Positions 43,497-52,204 of a stretch of DNA of 52,259 nt are shown here, piece by piece. The notes beneath the pieces are model-generated. The model ran no database searches and was not told the DNA's origin. It saw only the letters and a program-made list of their open reading frames with translations. The DNA is from Blautia faecis. Its GTDB lineage: Bacteria > Bacillota > Clostridia > Lachnospirales > Lachnospiraceae. The DNA lies in NCBI RefSeq assembly GCF_020554845.1, contig NZ_JAJCIA010000028.1, forward strand, positions 1-52,259. Direction: 5' to 3'. The first letter of the stretch is position 1. Each line of letters begins with the position of its first letter. Position numbers and translations under genes: made by a program.

Positions 43497-43525
43497 TTGA
43501 TATTCATACATGGAAATGCTAAAGT
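43497..43525 (+). promoter_or_regulatory. Possible ftsH promoter
   Basis: TTGATA (43497-43502), 17-bp spacer and weak TAAAGT (43520-43525), 34 bp before ftsH. No heat-shock CIRCE element was recognised. Confidence 0.3.
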
Positions 43526-43559
43526 ATTTAACAGTTGACAGAAAATGGAGGAAATGCCA

Positions 43560-45419
43560 ATGAATATTGACCATAAAAAACCAGAGAACCGGCCATTGTA
43601 CATTTTTGCACTGATAGCGGTTGTGGTGATCCTTTTCCTGAACATATTTGCCATTCCAGCCATGCAGGAACGCTCTGTAGAGAAAACCGACTACAGTACA
43701 TTCCTCAGCAATGTAGAGCGTGGAAATGTATCTAAGGCAGAGGTGCAGGACGATTATATCTATTATATAGTGAGAAAGAACGGCGAGGACGTGGTGTGCA
43801 AGACTGTACGCATGGATGATCCGGACCTTGTAAGCCGCCTTTATGAAGCCGGAACCAGTATGGAAGCAGTGGAGCCTCAGAAGCAGTCCATCTTCCTCAG
43901 TCTGGTGATCGGATATGTGATCCCAATCGTAATCTTTGTTTTCCTTGGAAGATGGCTGAGTAAGAAGATGATGAGCTCTATGGGCGGTGGTCCTGGCGGA
44001 GCAATGTCCTTTGGAAAAAGCAATGCCAAAGTATATGTGAAGTCTTCTACAGGAATTAAATTTACAGATGTGGCAGGTGAGGACGAGGCGAAAGAGCTTC
44101 TTACGGAAATTGTAGATTATCTTCATAATCCGCAGAAATACACGGAGATTGGAGCATCCATGCCCAAAGGCGCCCTTCTTGTAGGCCCTCCAGGTACAGG
44201 TAAGACATTGCTTGCCAAGGCAGTTGCAGGAGAAGCAGAAGTACCGTTTTTCTCTATTTCCGGTTCAGAATTTGTGGAAATGTTTGTGGGCATGGGTGCT
44301 GCCAAGGTTCGTGATCTGTTTAAGCAGGCAAATGAGAAGGCACCTTGTATTGTATTTATTGATGAGATTGATACCATTGGTAAGAAACGTGACAGCGGAA
44401 GCTTCACAGGTGGAAACGATGAACGTGAGCAGACATTAAACCAGCTGCTTACAGAGATGGATGGATTTGACGGCTCCAAGGGAGTTGTAATCCTGGCTGC
44501 TACCAACCGTCCAGATTCCCTGGATCCGGCCCTCCTGCGTCCGGGGCGTTTTGACAGACGTATTCCGGTAGAACTTCCGGATCTGAAAGGACGTGAGGAA
44601 ATCCTGAAAGTCCATGCCAGAAAGATCAAAATCGCAGACAGTGTCCGTTTCGATGAAATTGCCAAGGCAGCAGCCGGCGCTTCCGGTGCAGAGCTTGCCA
44701 ATATTGTAAATGAGGCGGCTCTTCGTGCTGTCCGTGATGGCAGGAAGTTTGCTACGCAAGCTGATTTTGAGGAGAGTATAGAGGTTGTTATCGCTGGTTA
44801 CCAGAAGAAAAACCGGGTGCTTTCCAATAAGGAGAAGCTGATCGTATCCTATCATGAGGTGGGACATGCACTTGTGGCGGCGAAACAGACGGATTCTGCT
44901 CCGGTTCATAAGATTACCATTATTCCCCGTACCTCAGGCGCTCTTGGATACACCATGCAGGTGGATGAGCAGGAGCACTTCCTGATGTCAAAGGAAGAAC
45001 TGGAGAATAAGATTGCTACATTTACTGGGGGCCGTGCTGCTGAAGAACTGATTTTCCACAGTGTTACAACTGGCGCGTCGAATGATATCGAGCAGGCTAC
45101 CAAGATTGCCAGAGGCATGATTTCACGCTATGGCATGAGCGATGAGTTCGATATGGTTGCGATGGAAAGTATGAGCAATCAGTATCTGGGTGGTGATTCA
45201 AGTCTTAGCTGCTCCTTTGAGACACAGACGCTTCTGGACAAAAAGGTAGTAGAGCTGGTACGAAGACAGCATGAGAAGGCCTATAAGATTCTTGAGGATA
45301 ATATTGAGAAGCTTCATGAACTTGCAAAATATCTGTATGAGCATGAAACAATCACAGGCGAGGAATTTATGAAGATTTTAAATGATCCGCCGAAGTCTCT
45401 TACAGCCAGTGCAGAGTAA
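43560..45419 (+). CDS. ftsH: ATP-dependent zinc metalloprotease FtsH
   Basis: A 619-residue membrane protease. Two N-terminal helices (about 16-36 and 108-128) flank an extracytoplasmic domain. The AAA+ module has Walker A GPPGTGKTLLAK, Walker B CIVFIDEIDTIG and the second-region RPGRFDRRI. The zinc site is HEVGH (family HExxH) in VSYHEVGHALVAAK. FtsH extracts and degrades membrane and some soluble proteins. The ATG at 43560 is chosen since GGAGG is 7 bp upstream; ATGs at 43545 and 43554 lie before or beside this site. All catalytic residues are intact. Confidence 0.95.
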   Translation: MNIDHKKPENRPLYIFALIAVVVILFLNIFAIPAMQERSVEKTDYSTFLSNVERGNVSKAEVQDDYIYYIVRKNGEDVVCKTVRMDDPDLVSRLYEAGTSMEAVEPQKQSIFLSLVIGYVIPIVIFVFLGRWLSKKMMSSMGGGPGGAMSFGKSNAKVYVKSSTGIKFTDVAGEDEAKELLTEIVDYLHNPQKYTEIGASMPKGALLVGPPGTGKTLLAKAVAGEAEVPFFSISGSEFVEMFVGMGAAKVRDLFKQANEKAPCIVFIDEIDTIGKKRDSGSFTGGNDEREQTLNQLLTEMDGFDGSKGVVILAATNRPDSLDPALLRPGRFDRRIPVELPDLKGREEILKVHARKIKIADSVRFDEIAKAAAGASGAELANIVNEAALRAVRDGRKFATQADFEESIEVVIAGYQKKNRVLSNKEKLIVSYHEVGHALVAAKQTDSAPVHKITIIPRTSGALGYTMQVDEQEHFLMSKEELENKIATFTGGRAAEELIFHSVTTGASNDIEQATKIARGMISRYGMSDEFDMVAMESMSNQYLGGDSSLSCSFETQTLLDKKVVELVRRQHEKAYKILEDNIEKLHELAKYLYEHETITGEEFMKILNDPPKSLTASAE

Positions 45420-45440
45420 AAAGAGCATTTTTGTAATATT

Positions 45441-45590
45441 TGACCGGACTTTGCGGCAATAAAAAGAACCGCATTGCCGGATATATAAAATAAGGGACAG
45501 CAGAAAAAGATCAGATGCCCTTTAAACAGATTTTGGTTATTTCCCTTGTCTGCTTAAAGAGTATCCGGTCAAACATCTGCTGTCTCTTGT
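45441..45590 (+). ncRNA. Highly structured intergenic RNA candidate downstream of ftsH
   Basis: The 230-bp gap holds several pairings: CGGCAAT (45454-45460) with ATTGCCG (45473-45479); GACAGCAG (45496-45503) with CTGCTGTC (45577-45584); CAGATG (45512-45517) with CATCTG (45574-45579); and CTTTAAACAGAT (45520-45531) with GTCTGCTTAAAG (45548-45559, one mismatch). Together the last three form a rod-like hairpin of about 90 nt. TGACCGGA (45441-45448) can also pair with TCCGGTCA (45564-45571), crossing the rod. It could be the ftsH 3' end/terminator, an attenuator or a small RNA; no known family was recognised with confidence. Confidence 0.45.
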
Positions 45591-45650
45591 GTTTTGGGGA
45601 AGATTCGGATATAATAACAAATATGGGCTGCAAAAGGGAGGAGTGTTTCC

Positions 45651-45989
45651 ATGAATTGTCAGACAGCAGAGAGTATGGTAAACCGATACATTGAGCATGA
45701 TTTATCTGTAGATGAACTGGAGGATTTTCTGGAACATGTGGAAAATTGTCCGTCCTGTTACGACGAGCTGGAAACTTATTTTATTGTTCATGCTGCCATG
45801 CAGCAGCTGGATGAGGAGAGCAGAGATTCCTCATTGGATCTTCGGGAGCTTCTGGAAGAAGATATTCGTAAATCCAAGCATTATATACTGAAGATGAGAT
45901 TCCGCCGCGCGCTGAGTGGAATGGGATTCTGTGCGTTGATTGCTGGACTGGGTGGATTTTTGATTTATATTATTATGCAGGTATTATAG
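45651..45989 (+). CDS. Small membrane protein with zinc-finger (anti-sigma-factor-like) domain
   Basis: A 112-residue protein. The N-terminus has the zf-HC2/ZAS-type pattern: Cys3, then HVENCPSC at about residues 30-37 (HxxxCxxC). One hydrophobic helix (GMGFCALIAGLGGFLIYIIMQ) closes the C-terminus, so the domain faces the cytoplasm with a single anchor. This is the layout of zinc anti-sigma factors, but no sigma-factor gene is adjacent, and the periplasm-side domain is lacking. GGGAGGAG precedes the ATG; a possible promoter is TTGTGT-N17-TATAAT ending near 45615. polA follows 23 bp later. Confidence 0.7.
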   Translation: MNCQTAESMVNRYIEHDLSVDELEDFLEHVENCPSCYDELETYFIVHAAMQQLDEESRDSSLDLRELLEEDIRKSKHYILKMRFRRALSGMGFCALIAGLGGFLIYIIMQVL

Positions 45990-46012
45990 GAAACACGGTA
46001 CAGGAGGCTTAT

Positions 46013-48652
46013 ATGTGTGAGAAAATTTTACTGATAGATGGTCACAGTATTTTAAACAGGGCATTTTACGGACTTCCGGATCTGACTAATTCAGAAGGTC
46101 TGCATACAGGTGCTGTCTATGGCTTTTTAAATATCCTGTTTAAAGTGCTGGGAGAAGAGAAACCGGAATATCTGGCAGTGGCATTTGACAGAAGTGAGCC
46201 GACTTTTCGCCATGCGAAATACCCAGAATACAAAGGTACACGTAAGCCCATGCCTCAGGAACTAAAGGAACAGATTCCGCTCTTGAAAGAGATGCTTGAA
46301 AAGATGGAAATCGCCACAGTTTCCCTTGCAGGCTTTGAAGCAGACGATATTCTTGGTACGCTGGCGAAAAAAGGTGAAGAAAAAGGTATGGATGTAATCA
46401 TTCTTTCCGGTGACCGTGATCTTTTACAGCTGGCGACTAAGAAAACCATGATCCGTCTGCCAAGGACTGCAAAAGGGCAGACTGTTATAGAAGACTATAA
46501 GGAAGACCAGGTGCAGGAGCGGTATCTGGTTACTCCTGCCCAGGTTATAGAATTAAAGGCTCTTATGGGTGATGCTGCCGACAATATTCCTGGAATTCCA
46601 GGTGTCGGAGAGAAGACAGCCACCAGGCTGCTTGCAGAATATGGCTCCATAGAAAATGCTTTTTCCCATGTGGAAGAGATTTCACAAAAGCGGGCCAGAG
46701 AATCTTTGAGGGAAAATTACCAGATGGCCCAGCTGAGTAAGGAGCTTGCAACTATTTGTACAAACAGCCCCATAGAATTTGAACAGGAGAAATTCCAGTT
46801 AGGAAATATTTTTACAAAGGAAGCCTACGAGCTATGCAGAAAATTGGATTTCCGGAATTTTCTGATGAAATTTGATCCGGCTGAAGTGAATGAAAATACA
46901 ATAGAACAGGATTTTTTCATCTGCAATGATCTGGAGGGCTGTGAGGCACTTTTTGAAAAAGCGGGACAGGCAGAAGCTGTGGGAATAGCGCTTCTCTGGG
47001 ATAAAGAAGGTGTCTATGGAGCTGGTCTGGCATTAGGGGAAGATGAAATGTATTATGTTCCTGTGGAGGGAATGGTAACAGCAGCTTATTTAAGTGATAA
47101 GATCGGCAGGCTGGGGAAGTCTACCACAGTTTGTTCCATGGACGTAAAAACCATGCTCAAGCGTGCTGATCTAACACCCGATGCAAACGTATTTGACTGT
47201 GGCATTGCAGCTTATCTTCTGAATCCTTTGAAAAGTACTTATACTTATGAAGAGCTTGCAAAAGATTATCTGGATGGGAAGCTCCTTCCGGGAAAAGAAG
47301 AGCTTCTGGGAAAAATATCCCTGAAAAAGGCCTGGGAGGAGGATATGCCGGAACTGGAACATCTGGCATGCTATATGGCGTATACCGCTTTTGCCACCAG
47401 AGCCCCCTTGAAAGCGAAGCTTCAGGAAACAGGTATGTGGAAGGTATACACAGAGATTGAACTTCCTCTTGTATTTACGTTAGATTCCATGGAAAAATGG
47501 GGAATCGAAGTAAAAGGAGAAGAATTGAAAAATTATGGTGAAAAGCTGACTGTCCGCATTCATGAACTGGAAAAGCTGATCTGGCAGCAGGCAGGAGAAG
47601 AATTTAATATCAATTCTCCGAAACAGCTTGGTGTGATCCTTTTTGAAAAAATGGCTATTCCGGGAGGAAAGAAAACGAAGACCGGCTACTCCACATCCGC
47701 AGATATATTAGAGAAACTGGCATCAGAGAATCCAATCGTAAATGATATTTTGGAATATCGTCAGCTTACAAAGCTGAAATCCACTTATGCAGACGGTCTT
47801 GGAGCCGTAATCGAGAAGGATGGAAGAATCCATTCCACTTTTAACCAGACCATAACTGCCACTGGCAGAATCAGCAGTACAGAGCCAAACCTTCAGAATA
47901 TTCCAGTCCGAATGGAGCTTGGAAGACTGATCCGCAAAGTATTTGTACCGGAAGCTGGATTTGTATTCCTGGATGCTGATTACTCACAGATTGAGCTGCG
48001 TGTTCTGGCTCACATGTCCGGGGATGAAAAGCTGATCAAGGCTTACAGGGAGGCGGAAGATATTCATCGACTGACAGCGTCTCAGGTCTTTCATATTCCG
48101 CTTGAGGAGGTCACTCCTCTGCAAAGACGAAATGCCAAGGCGGTAAACTTTGGCATTGTATATGGCATCAGCTCTTTTGGTCTTAGCCAGGATCTTAGTA
48201 TTACAAGAAAAGAGGCTGCCGCTTATATCCAGAAATATTTTGAGACCTATCCAAGCATAAAGGGATTTCTGGATGGACTTGTGGAGCAGGGAAAAGAAAA
48301 AGGCTATGTTTCCACTATGTTTGGCAGAAGAAGACCGGTTCCGGAACTGAAATCCAGCAATTTTATGCAGAGATCCTTTGGCGAGCGTGTTGCCATGAAC
48401 TCGCCAATTCAGGGAACTGCCGCAGATATTATCAAAATTGCCATGAATCGTGTGTATAAACGTCTTTTGGATGAGAAACTGAGATCCAGACTGGTGCTTC
48501 AGGTCCACGATGAATTGCTGATCGAGACTTGGAAAGATGAAATCCCTCAGGTATCAAGAATTCTGGAAGAGGAAATGAAGGGTGCAGCCAATCTGGCAGT
48601 GGAGCTGGAAGTAGATATGCATCAGGGGAATAACTGGTACGAGGCAAAGTAG
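46013..48652 (+). CDS. polA: DNA polymerase I
   Basis: An 879-residue polymerase. Residues 1-290 form the 5'-3' exonuclease (LIDGHSILNRAFYG, SGDRDLLQLA, GDAADNIPGIPGVGEKTA). Residues about 300-470 hold the 3'-5' exonuclease fold, but the catalytic DxE motif is not seen (VGIALLWDKEG where it would be), so proofreading is probably lost, as in several Firmicutes and Taq enzymes. The polymerase has motif A DADYSQIELR (about 655), motif B RRNAKAVNFGIVYG and motif C VHDELL (about 830). It removes RNA primers and fills repair gaps. The start has AGGAGG upstream. Confidence 0.96.
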   Translation: MCEKILLIDGHSILNRAFYGLPDLTNSEGLHTGAVYGFLNILFKVLGEEKPEYLAVAFDRSEPTFRHAKYPEYKGTRKPMPQELKEQIPLLKEMLEKMEIATVSLAGFEADDILGTLAKKGEEKGMDVIILSGDRDLLQLATKKTMIRLPRTAKGQTVIEDYKEDQVQERYLVTPAQVIELKALMGDAADNIPGIPGVGEKTATRLLAEYGSIENAFSHVEEISQKRARESLRENYQMAQLSKELATICTNSPIEFEQEKFQLGNIFTKEAYELCRKLDFRNFLMKFDPAEVNENTIEQDFFICNDLEGCEALFEKAGQAEAVGIALLWDKEGVYGAGLALGEDEMYYVPVEGMVTAAYLSDKIGRLGKSTTVCSMDVKTMLKRADLTPDANVFDCGIAAYLLNPLKSTYTYEELAKDYLDGKLLPGKEELLGKISLKKAWEEDMPELEHLACYMAYTAFATRAPLKAKLQETGMWKVYTEIELPLVFTLDSMEKWGIEVKGEELKNYGEKLTVRIHELEKLIWQQAGEEFNINSPKQLGVILFEKMAIPGGKKTKTGYSTSADILEKLASENPIVNDILEYRQLTKLKSTYADGLGAVIEKDGRIHSTFNQTITATGRISSTEPNLQNIPVRMELGRLIRKVFVPEAGFVFLDADYSQIELRVLAHMSGDEKLIKAYREAEDIHRLTASQVFHIPLEEVTPLQRRNAKAVNFGIVYGISSFGLSQDLSITRKEAAAYIQKYFETYPSIKGFLDGLVEQGKEKGYVSTMFGRRRPVPELKSSNFMQRSFGERVAMNSPIQGTAADIIKIAMNRVYKRLLDEKLRSRLVLQVHDELLIETWKDEIPQVSRILEEEMKGAANLAVELEVDMHQGNNWYEAK

Positions 48653-48744
48653 AATCAGAGCTATGTCTGGAATAGGATTGAGGAAGAAAATAGTTTGCAC
48701 CTCATAATTACCAGGTGAAATCGAAGCAGTAAGGAATAGGACAA

Positions 48745-49344
48745 ATGAAGACAATTGGTATTACAGGAGGAGTTGGTGCCGGAAAAAGTACGGTGCTTGC
48801 TTATCTTGAGAAAAAATATAATGCTTTTGTTATACAGGCTGACGAAGTGGGACATATTGTGATGGCTCCGGGACAGGAATGTTATCAGCCAGTGATTGAT
48901 CTGTTTGGGAAAGATGTGATAAAAAACGATAAAACTATTGACCGGAAGAGGGTTTCCGATGTAGTATTTGAGCAACCGGATTTTTTGAGCCGCCTAAATG
49001 GAATAATTCATCCGGCTGTAAAAAGATATATCCTGAAAAGCCTGGAGGAACAGAAGAATAAGGGACGGAAGCTATGCATTGTGGAAGCTGCACTTTTTCT
49101 GGAAGAACATTACCAGGAGTTTTGTGATGAAGTATGGTATATTCATACAGATGAGGAAATCCGCATTCAGCGCCTGATGAAAAACCGAGGCTATACAAGG
49201 GAAAAATCTCTTGGAATTATCGGAAATCAGGCCAGCGAAGATTATTTTCGAGCCCATACAGATTTCGTTGTAGAAAATAACGGAAATGTGGAAAAAACCT
49301 GGAAGCAGATAGATGAAGGAGTAAGAAGAAATGAGACTTTGTAG
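48745..49344 (+). CDS. coaE: Dephospho-CoA kinase
   Basis: A 199-residue P-loop kinase: ITGGVGAGKST at residues 5-15, DEVGHIVMAPGQ (the substrate Asp) and the lid region MKNRGYTREKS. It phosphorylates dephospho-CoA in the last step of CoA synthesis. It lies 92 bp after polA and overlaps the MBL-fold gene by 14 bp. The polA-coaE order is common in Firmicutes. Confidence 0.93.
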   Translation: MKTIGITGGVGAGKSTVLAYLEKKYNAFVIQADEVGHIVMAPGQECYQPVIDLFGKDVIKNDKTIDRKRVSDVVFEQPDFLSRLNGIIHPAVKRYILKSLEEQKNKGRKLCIVEAALFLEEHYQEFCDEVWYIHTDEEIRIQRLMKNRGYTREKSLGIIGNQASEDYFRAHTDFVVENNGNVEKTWKQIDEGVRRNETL

Positions 49345-50128
49345 CATTGCCAGTGGAAGCAGCGGAAACTGTATTTATGTGGGATCAGAAGAGACCCATG
49401 TTCTTGTAGATACAGGAATAAGCGGCAAAAGGATCGAGCAGGGACTGAACCAGCTGGAGCTTACTGGCAGGGACATTGACGCGATTCTGGTCACTCATGA
49501 GCATTCTGATCATATCAGCGGTCTGGGAGTGATGGCACGCAGATACCACATTCCGGTTTATACTACAGGTGGAACTGCAGATGCGATCAGCAGAATGAAG
49601 AATATGAAGAACCTTCCGGAAGACACTTTTCATGAGATTGTGGAGGATCAGGATTTTCATATCAGGGATCTGACTATTCATCCTTTTTCCATTCCACATG
49701 ACGCGGCACAGCCGGTAGGATACCGGGTTGAGTGTGAAGACAAGGCAGTTGGGATCGCCACAGACCTTGGAAAATATAACGATTACATAGTAGATAATTT
49801 ACAAAATCTGGATGCTCTTTTGCTGGAGGCAAATCATGATATCCGTATGCTTCAGGTGGGAAGTTATCCCTATTATCTGAAACAGCGTATCCTGGGAGAT
49901 CGGGGACATCTTTCCAATGAAAATGCAGGAAAGCTGCTTTGCAGGCTTTTACATGATGACATGAAGGCTGTTTTTCTTGGACATTTAAGTAAAGAAAACA
50001 ACTATGAGGCGCTTGCCTATGAGACCGTTTGCTCAGAGGTAACCCTTGGAGATAATCCATATAGATCAAAAGATTTTCAGATTCAGGTTGCGAAACGGGA
50101 CAGTATTTCAGATGTGGTTGTATTGTAG
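49331..50128 (+). CDS. MBL-fold metallo-hydrolase, YycJ/WalJ-like
   Basis: A 265-residue metallo-beta-lactamase-fold protein. It opens SIASGSSGNCIYVG and has the metal motif THEHSDHISG (about residues 54-63), with later histidines in SIPHDAAQPVGYRV, LLEANHD and LGHLSKENN. The opening and overall order match YycJ (WalJ), a 5'-3' exonuclease-like enzyme linked in Firmicutes to replication and cell-wall signalling. Here it is next to coaE and polA, not the WalKR operon. Confidence 0.85.
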   Translation: MRLCSIASGSSGNCIYVGSEETHVLVDTGISGKRIEQGLNQLELTGRDIDAILVTHEHSDHISGLGVMARRYHIPVYTTGGTADAISRMKNMKNLPEDTFHEIVEDQDFHIRDLTIHPFSIPHDAAQPVGYRVECEDKAVGIATDLGKYNDYIVDNLQNLDALLLEANHDIRMLQVGSYPYYLKQRILGDRGHLSNENAGKLLCRLLHDDMKAVFLGHLSKENNYEALAYETVCSEVTLGDNPYRSKDFQIQVAKRDSISDVVVL

Positions 50129-50143
50129 AAGAGAAAACTATAT

Positions 50144-50172
50144 TTGGAATATAAGTTCAGTTTTTATATACA
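50144..50172 (+). promoter_or_regulatory. Candidate promoter of the ACT/DUF711 operon
   Basis: TTGGAA (50144-50149), 17-bp spacer and TATACA (50167-50172), upstream of a short ORF and the palindromic element. Confidence 0.4.
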
Positions 50173-50186
50173 AAGCAGGAGAAATT

Positions 50187-50210
50187 ATGGCGTTAGAAAT
50201 GCAACGATGA
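50187..50210 (+). CDS. Seven-codon ORF with good ribosome site (leader peptide or gene stump)
   Basis: ATG at 50187 follows AGGAGAA at good spacing and encodes MALEMQR before TGA. It ends 17 bp before the palindromic element. It could be a leader peptide or the start of a gene disrupted by insertion; chance is also possible. Confidence 0.25.
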   Translation: MALEMQR

Positions 50211-50227
50211 AAGCTGTATTTTCCCTA

Positions 50228-50387
50228 GAGCCTGTTTGAAAAATCATTCCCGCAATCTGCACGCCCCACTTTGCGGTATATTTTGCCCGGATTCGGTTGT
50301 CGTAGCCCGCTACGGCAACCGAATCCAGACAAAATCTCCCACAAATTGTGACGCACATCTTGCAGAAAGCCTTTTTCAGCCACGCTC
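50228..50387 (+). mobile_element. MITE-like imperfect palindrome of about 160 bp
   Basis: Nearly the whole stretch is self-complementary. The ends are GAGC/GCTC flanked by TA on both sides (TAGAGC ... GCTCTA), the outer arms match in part (TGAAAAA / TTTTTCA), ATTTTG pairs with CAAAAT, and the centre is a 17-bp stem with a 4-base loop (50289-50326). It has no coding capacity. This is the structure of a non-autonomous transposable element or a dispersed palindromic repeat; other copies would have to be found elsewhere in the genome. Confidence 0.65.
50289..50326 (+). repeat. Central hairpin of the palindromic element
   Basis: Two 17-base arms (50289-50305 and 50310-50326) with one G-U and a CCCG loop. 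It would fold strongly in RNA of the ACT/DUF711 leader. Confidence 0.85.
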
Positions 50388-50434
50388 TAAGACAGTCAAA
50401 TATGGGCTGCAGGCCCAAATACAGGAGGAGTATC

Positions 50435-50707
50435 ATGAAAAAAACAATTATCACAGTAGTAGGAAATGACACCGTTGGTATTATTGCAAAGGTATGTACT
50501 TATCTTGCCCAGAATCAGGTTAACATTCTGGATATCTCCCAGACGATTGTACAGGGATATTTTAACATGATGATGGTCGCAGATACCAGCGCTTCAGACA
50601 AGGAAATTGCAACTCTTTCCAAGGAACTGGCTGCTCTCGGGGATGAGATCGGCGTAGTGATCCATTGCCAGCATGAGGATATTTTCAACGTAATGCATCG
50701 AATTTGA
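50435..50707 (+). CDS. ACT domain-containing protein (UPF0237 type)
   Basis: A 90-residue protein that is almost entirely one ACT domain: TIITVVGNDTVGIIAKVCTYLAQNQVNILDISQTIVQGYF, followed by EIATLSKELAALGDEIGVVIHCQHEDIFNVMHRI. ACT domains bind amino acids and regulate partner proteins. GGAGGAG lies before the ATG at 50435; an earlier in-frame ATG at 50348 lies inside the palindromic element and is rejected. The DUF711 gene follows, a pairing widely conserved in Firmicutes, so the two proteins probably work together; the process is unknown. Confidence 0.9.
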   Translation: MKKTIITVVGNDTVGIIAKVCTYLAQNQVNILDISQTIVQGYFNMMMVADTSASDKEIATLSKELAALGDEIGVVIHCQHEDIFNVMHRI

Positions 50708-50796
50708 AATGAAAGTTCCGTCCACGTCTATTGGACATTCATTTCACAAAAATGTCGCCTGTAGGTGATATATCCATAGAAAGGAATACGAATGCT

Positions 50797-52161
50797 ATGA
50801 TTAATATATTTGAGGTAAACGAGACCAATAAAATGATCGAGCAGGAGAATCTGGATGTACGTACCATTACTCTTGGAATCAGCCTGCTGGATTGTATTGA
50901 CAGCGATCTTGCGAAATTAAACGAAAAAATTTATAACAAAATTACCACATATGCCAAAGATCTGGTGGCAACCGGTGAGAAAATATCAGCACAGTACGGA
51001 ATCCCGATCGTAAACAAACGAATTTCTGTTACACCAATCGGTCTGGTTGGGGGTGCTGCATGCAAGACTACAGATGATTTTGTAACAATTGCCAGGACTC
51101 TGGACAAAGCTGCCAAGCAGGTGGGAGTGAACTTTATCGGTGGATATACAGCTCTTGTAAGTAAGGGAATGACACCGGCAGAGGAGCTTCTGATCCGTTC
51201 TATTCCGCAGGCACTTGCCAGTACAGAGCGGGTATGCAGTTCTGTGAACGTTGGTTCCACAAAGACTGGAATCAATATGGATGCTGTGAAGCTTATGGGA
51301 GAGATTATTCTGGAAACAGCTCAGGCAACCAAAGAGCAGGATTCCCTTGGCTGTGCCAAACTGGTAGTATTCTGCAATGCACCGGATGACAATCCGTTTA
51401 TGGCGGGTGCATTCCACGGCGTTACAGAGGCTGACAGTATTATTAATGTTGGTGTCAGCGGTCCAGGCGTTGTAAAAACCGCTCTGGAGAAAGTAAGAGG
51501 AGAGGATTTTGAAACTCTCTGCGAGATGATCAAACGAACTGCATTTAAGGTAACCCGTGTAGGTCAGCTGGTTGCCAGGGAGGCTTCCAAAATGCTTGGG
51601 GTTCCGTTTGGAATTGTGGACCTTTCCCTTGCGCCTACTCCTGCAATTGGTGACAGTGTGGCTGAGATCCTGGAAGAAATCGGTCTTGAAAGAGCCGGTG
51701 CACCTGGAACTACAGCAGCTCTTGCCCTGTTAAATGATCAGGTAAAAAAAGGTGGTGTAATGGCTTCCACAGCAGTTGGAGGTTTGAGTGGTGCATTTAT
51801 TCCGGTCAGCGAGGATCAGGGAATGATCGATGCGGTAACAGCAGGTGCACTTACCATTGAGAAATTAGAGGCTATGACTTGCGTATGCTCTGTGGGACTG
51901 GATATGATCGCAGTACCAGGTGATACGAAGGCATCCACCATTTCCGGCATTATTGCAGATGAAGCAGCAATTGGAATGGTGAACCAGAAGACAACCGCAG
52001 TCCGTCTGATCCCTGTTATCGGAAAAGGAGTAGGAGAGACAGTAGAATTCGGTGGTCTTCTTGGCTATGCACCAATCATGCCGGTAAATAATTTCTCCTG
52101 TGATGCGTTTGTGGCAAGAGGCGGAAGAATTCCAGCTCCGATCCATAGCTTTAAAAACTAA
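50797..52161 (+). CDS. DUF711/UPF0210 (PFL family) protein
   Basis: A 454-residue protein of the UPF0210 family, recognised by [69 protein letters not shown] and the C-terminal [17 protein letters not shown]. The length equals that of the family. It is a PFL-like fold of unknown reaction, with no radical-glycine motif evident. The ATG at 50797 matches the family start [10 protein letters not shown]; the in-frame ATG at 50731 would add 22 residues not typical of the family. AAGGA lies upstream. A terminator follows directly. Confidence 0.9.
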   Translation: MINIFEVNETNKMIEQENLDVRTITLGISLLDCIDSDLAKLNEKIYNKITTYAKDLVATGEKISAQYGIPIVNKRISVTPIGLVGGAACKTTDDFVTIARTLDKAAKQVGVNFIGGYTALVSKGMTPAEELLIRSIPQALASTERVCSSVNVGSTKTGINMDAVKLMGEIILETAQATKEQDSLGCAKLVVFCNAPDDNPFMAGAFHGVTEADSIINVGVSGPGVVKTALEKVRGEDFETLCEMIKRTAFKVTRVGQLVAREASKMLGVPFGIVDLSLAPTPAIGDSVAEILEEIGLERAGAPGTTAALALLNDQVKKGGVMASTAVGGLSGAFIPVSEDQGMIDAVTAGALTIEKLEAMTCVCSVGLDMIAVPGDTKASTISGIIADEAAIGMVNQKTTAVRLIPVIGKGVGETVEFGGLLGYAPIMPVNNFSCDAFVARGGRIPAPIHSFKN

Positions 52162-52204
52162 GTTTTCTGGGTTACTGGTCACGGAGTGAACAGAAACTTT
52201 TTTG
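52161..52204 (+). terminator. Terminator after DUF711 gene
   Basis: AAGTTTTCTG pairs with CAGAAACTT (one bulged T), with an internal GTTAC..GTGAAC region, followed by TTTTTT. Confidence 0.75.

Noticed and set aside
45441..45590. 6S RNA annotation for the rod-like intergenic structure
   Set aside because: The shape is suggestive but no conserved sequence, promoter or terminator was confirmed; kept only as an unnamed structured RNA.
45618..50411. Identical 15-mer CAAATATGGGCTGCA upstream of two ribosome sites (45618-45632 and 50397-50411)
   Set aside because: In a 52-kb window about one such 15-base match is expected by chance, and the flanks do not match.
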